Shown: in pieces, positions 5,683-5,847 of the stretch
Layout of the letters: the number at the start of each line of letters is the position of its first letter
How positions within the stretch are numbered: position 1 is the first letter of the stretch
Origin: Bacteroidales bacterium
GTDB lineage: Bacteria; Bacteroidota; Bacteroidia; Bacteroidales; UBA932
NCBI GenBank assembly: GCA_017554135.1
Contig: JAFZIX010000242.1
Location: 1-5,847, forward strand
Direction of reading: 5' to 3'
DNA: 5,847 nt
Translations under genes and position numbers: made by a program
The notes under the pieces: model-generated
What the model saw: only the letters and a program-made list of their open reading frames with translations
What the model was told of the DNA's origin: nothing
Database searches by the model: none

Positions 5683-5847
5683 TAAAGGTCTATTTCAACG
5701 ATATAATCGATGCTGTAGTCAGCCCCTGCGGGGAGCGTGACGGTGAAATCTTTCTTGGTTTTCTTGAACTTGAGAGCGGCACCGGTAGCGAAATCCACCG
5801 CACGCTTGGCCTTGACGCGGAAGGGCAGGGTGATAACGCCGCCTTCC
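5682..5847 (-). CDS. Probable glycoside hydrolase, C-terminal fragment (alpha-L-fucosidase-like)
   Basis: This is the 3' end of the operon's upstream gene, read from the right edge to TAA at 5682-5684; 54 complete codons are visible. The peptide is rich in alternating hydrophobic and charged residues and contains ALKFKKTKKDFTVTLP followed by DYIVEIDL at the C-terminus. The pattern (short strand, K-rich strand, TVTLP, closing strand) resembles the C-terminal beta-sandwich of GH29 alpha-L-fucosidases and similar glycosidases, but the fragment is too short to exclude other families. The stop overlaps the next ATG by one base, so the gene is almost certainly co-translated with the GtaA-like lipoprotein. 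No catalytic region is visible. An ordinary beta-sandwich domain of another exported enzyme is the main alternative. Confidence 0.55.
   Translation of the reverse strand, partial: EGGVITLPFRVKAKRAVDFATGAALKFKKTKKDFTVTLPAGADYSIDYIVEIDL

Overview
The window looks like a chromosomal stretch from a Bacteroidota bacterium, probably order Bacteroidales. The reasons are a pair of GtaA-type (DUF4964/DUF5127/DUF4965/DUF1793) exported proteins packed with a glycosidase-like gene end, a sialate O-acetylesterase end, and A-rich rather than Shine-Dalgarno leaders. Genus cannot be set from the sequence alone.

Layout. (1) Bases 1-177, plus strand: the last 58 codons of a sialate O-acetylesterase-like protein. 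(2) Bases 180-1407: a self-contained AT-rich cassette. It is a RAYT-like (REP-associated tyrosine transposase, Y1/HUH) gene on the minus strand at 298-1179, bracketed by two copies of a roughly 120-nt nested palindrome (180-297 and 1287-1407) in the same orientation. (3) Bases 1413-5847, minus strand: the end of a compact operon read right to left. It holds the last 54 codons of a probable glycoside hydrolase (5682-5847), a GtaA-like lipoprotein (3571-5682), and a second GtaA-like secreted protein (1413-3566). Stop and start overlap by one base at the first junction, and only 4 nt separate the genes at the second.

How the parts fit. The operon and the esterase converge and all appear to encode exported enzymes, which fits a glycan-degradation neighbourhood. 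The two GtaA paralogues are close to each other along their whole length but carry different export signals, so they probably work at different places in the periplasm or envelope. The RAYT cassette fills the gap between the converging stop codons, leaving 2 nt on one side and 5 nt on the other, and its hairpins could also end transcription in both directions.

The most noteworthy item is the cassette. In each flanking element an outer inverted repeat and an inner hairpin share exactly the same dyad centre (239.5 and 1346.5), and the comparable outer arms span exactly 108 nt in both copies although the linkers have diverged. That is the design of a REPIN (two REPs in inverted orientation) with its dedicated transposase. 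It is a candidate REPIN-RAYT system in Bacteroidota, a setting much less described than the gammaproteobacterial one. No RNA genes, CRISPR arrays or complete insertion sequences of classical DDE type are visible.
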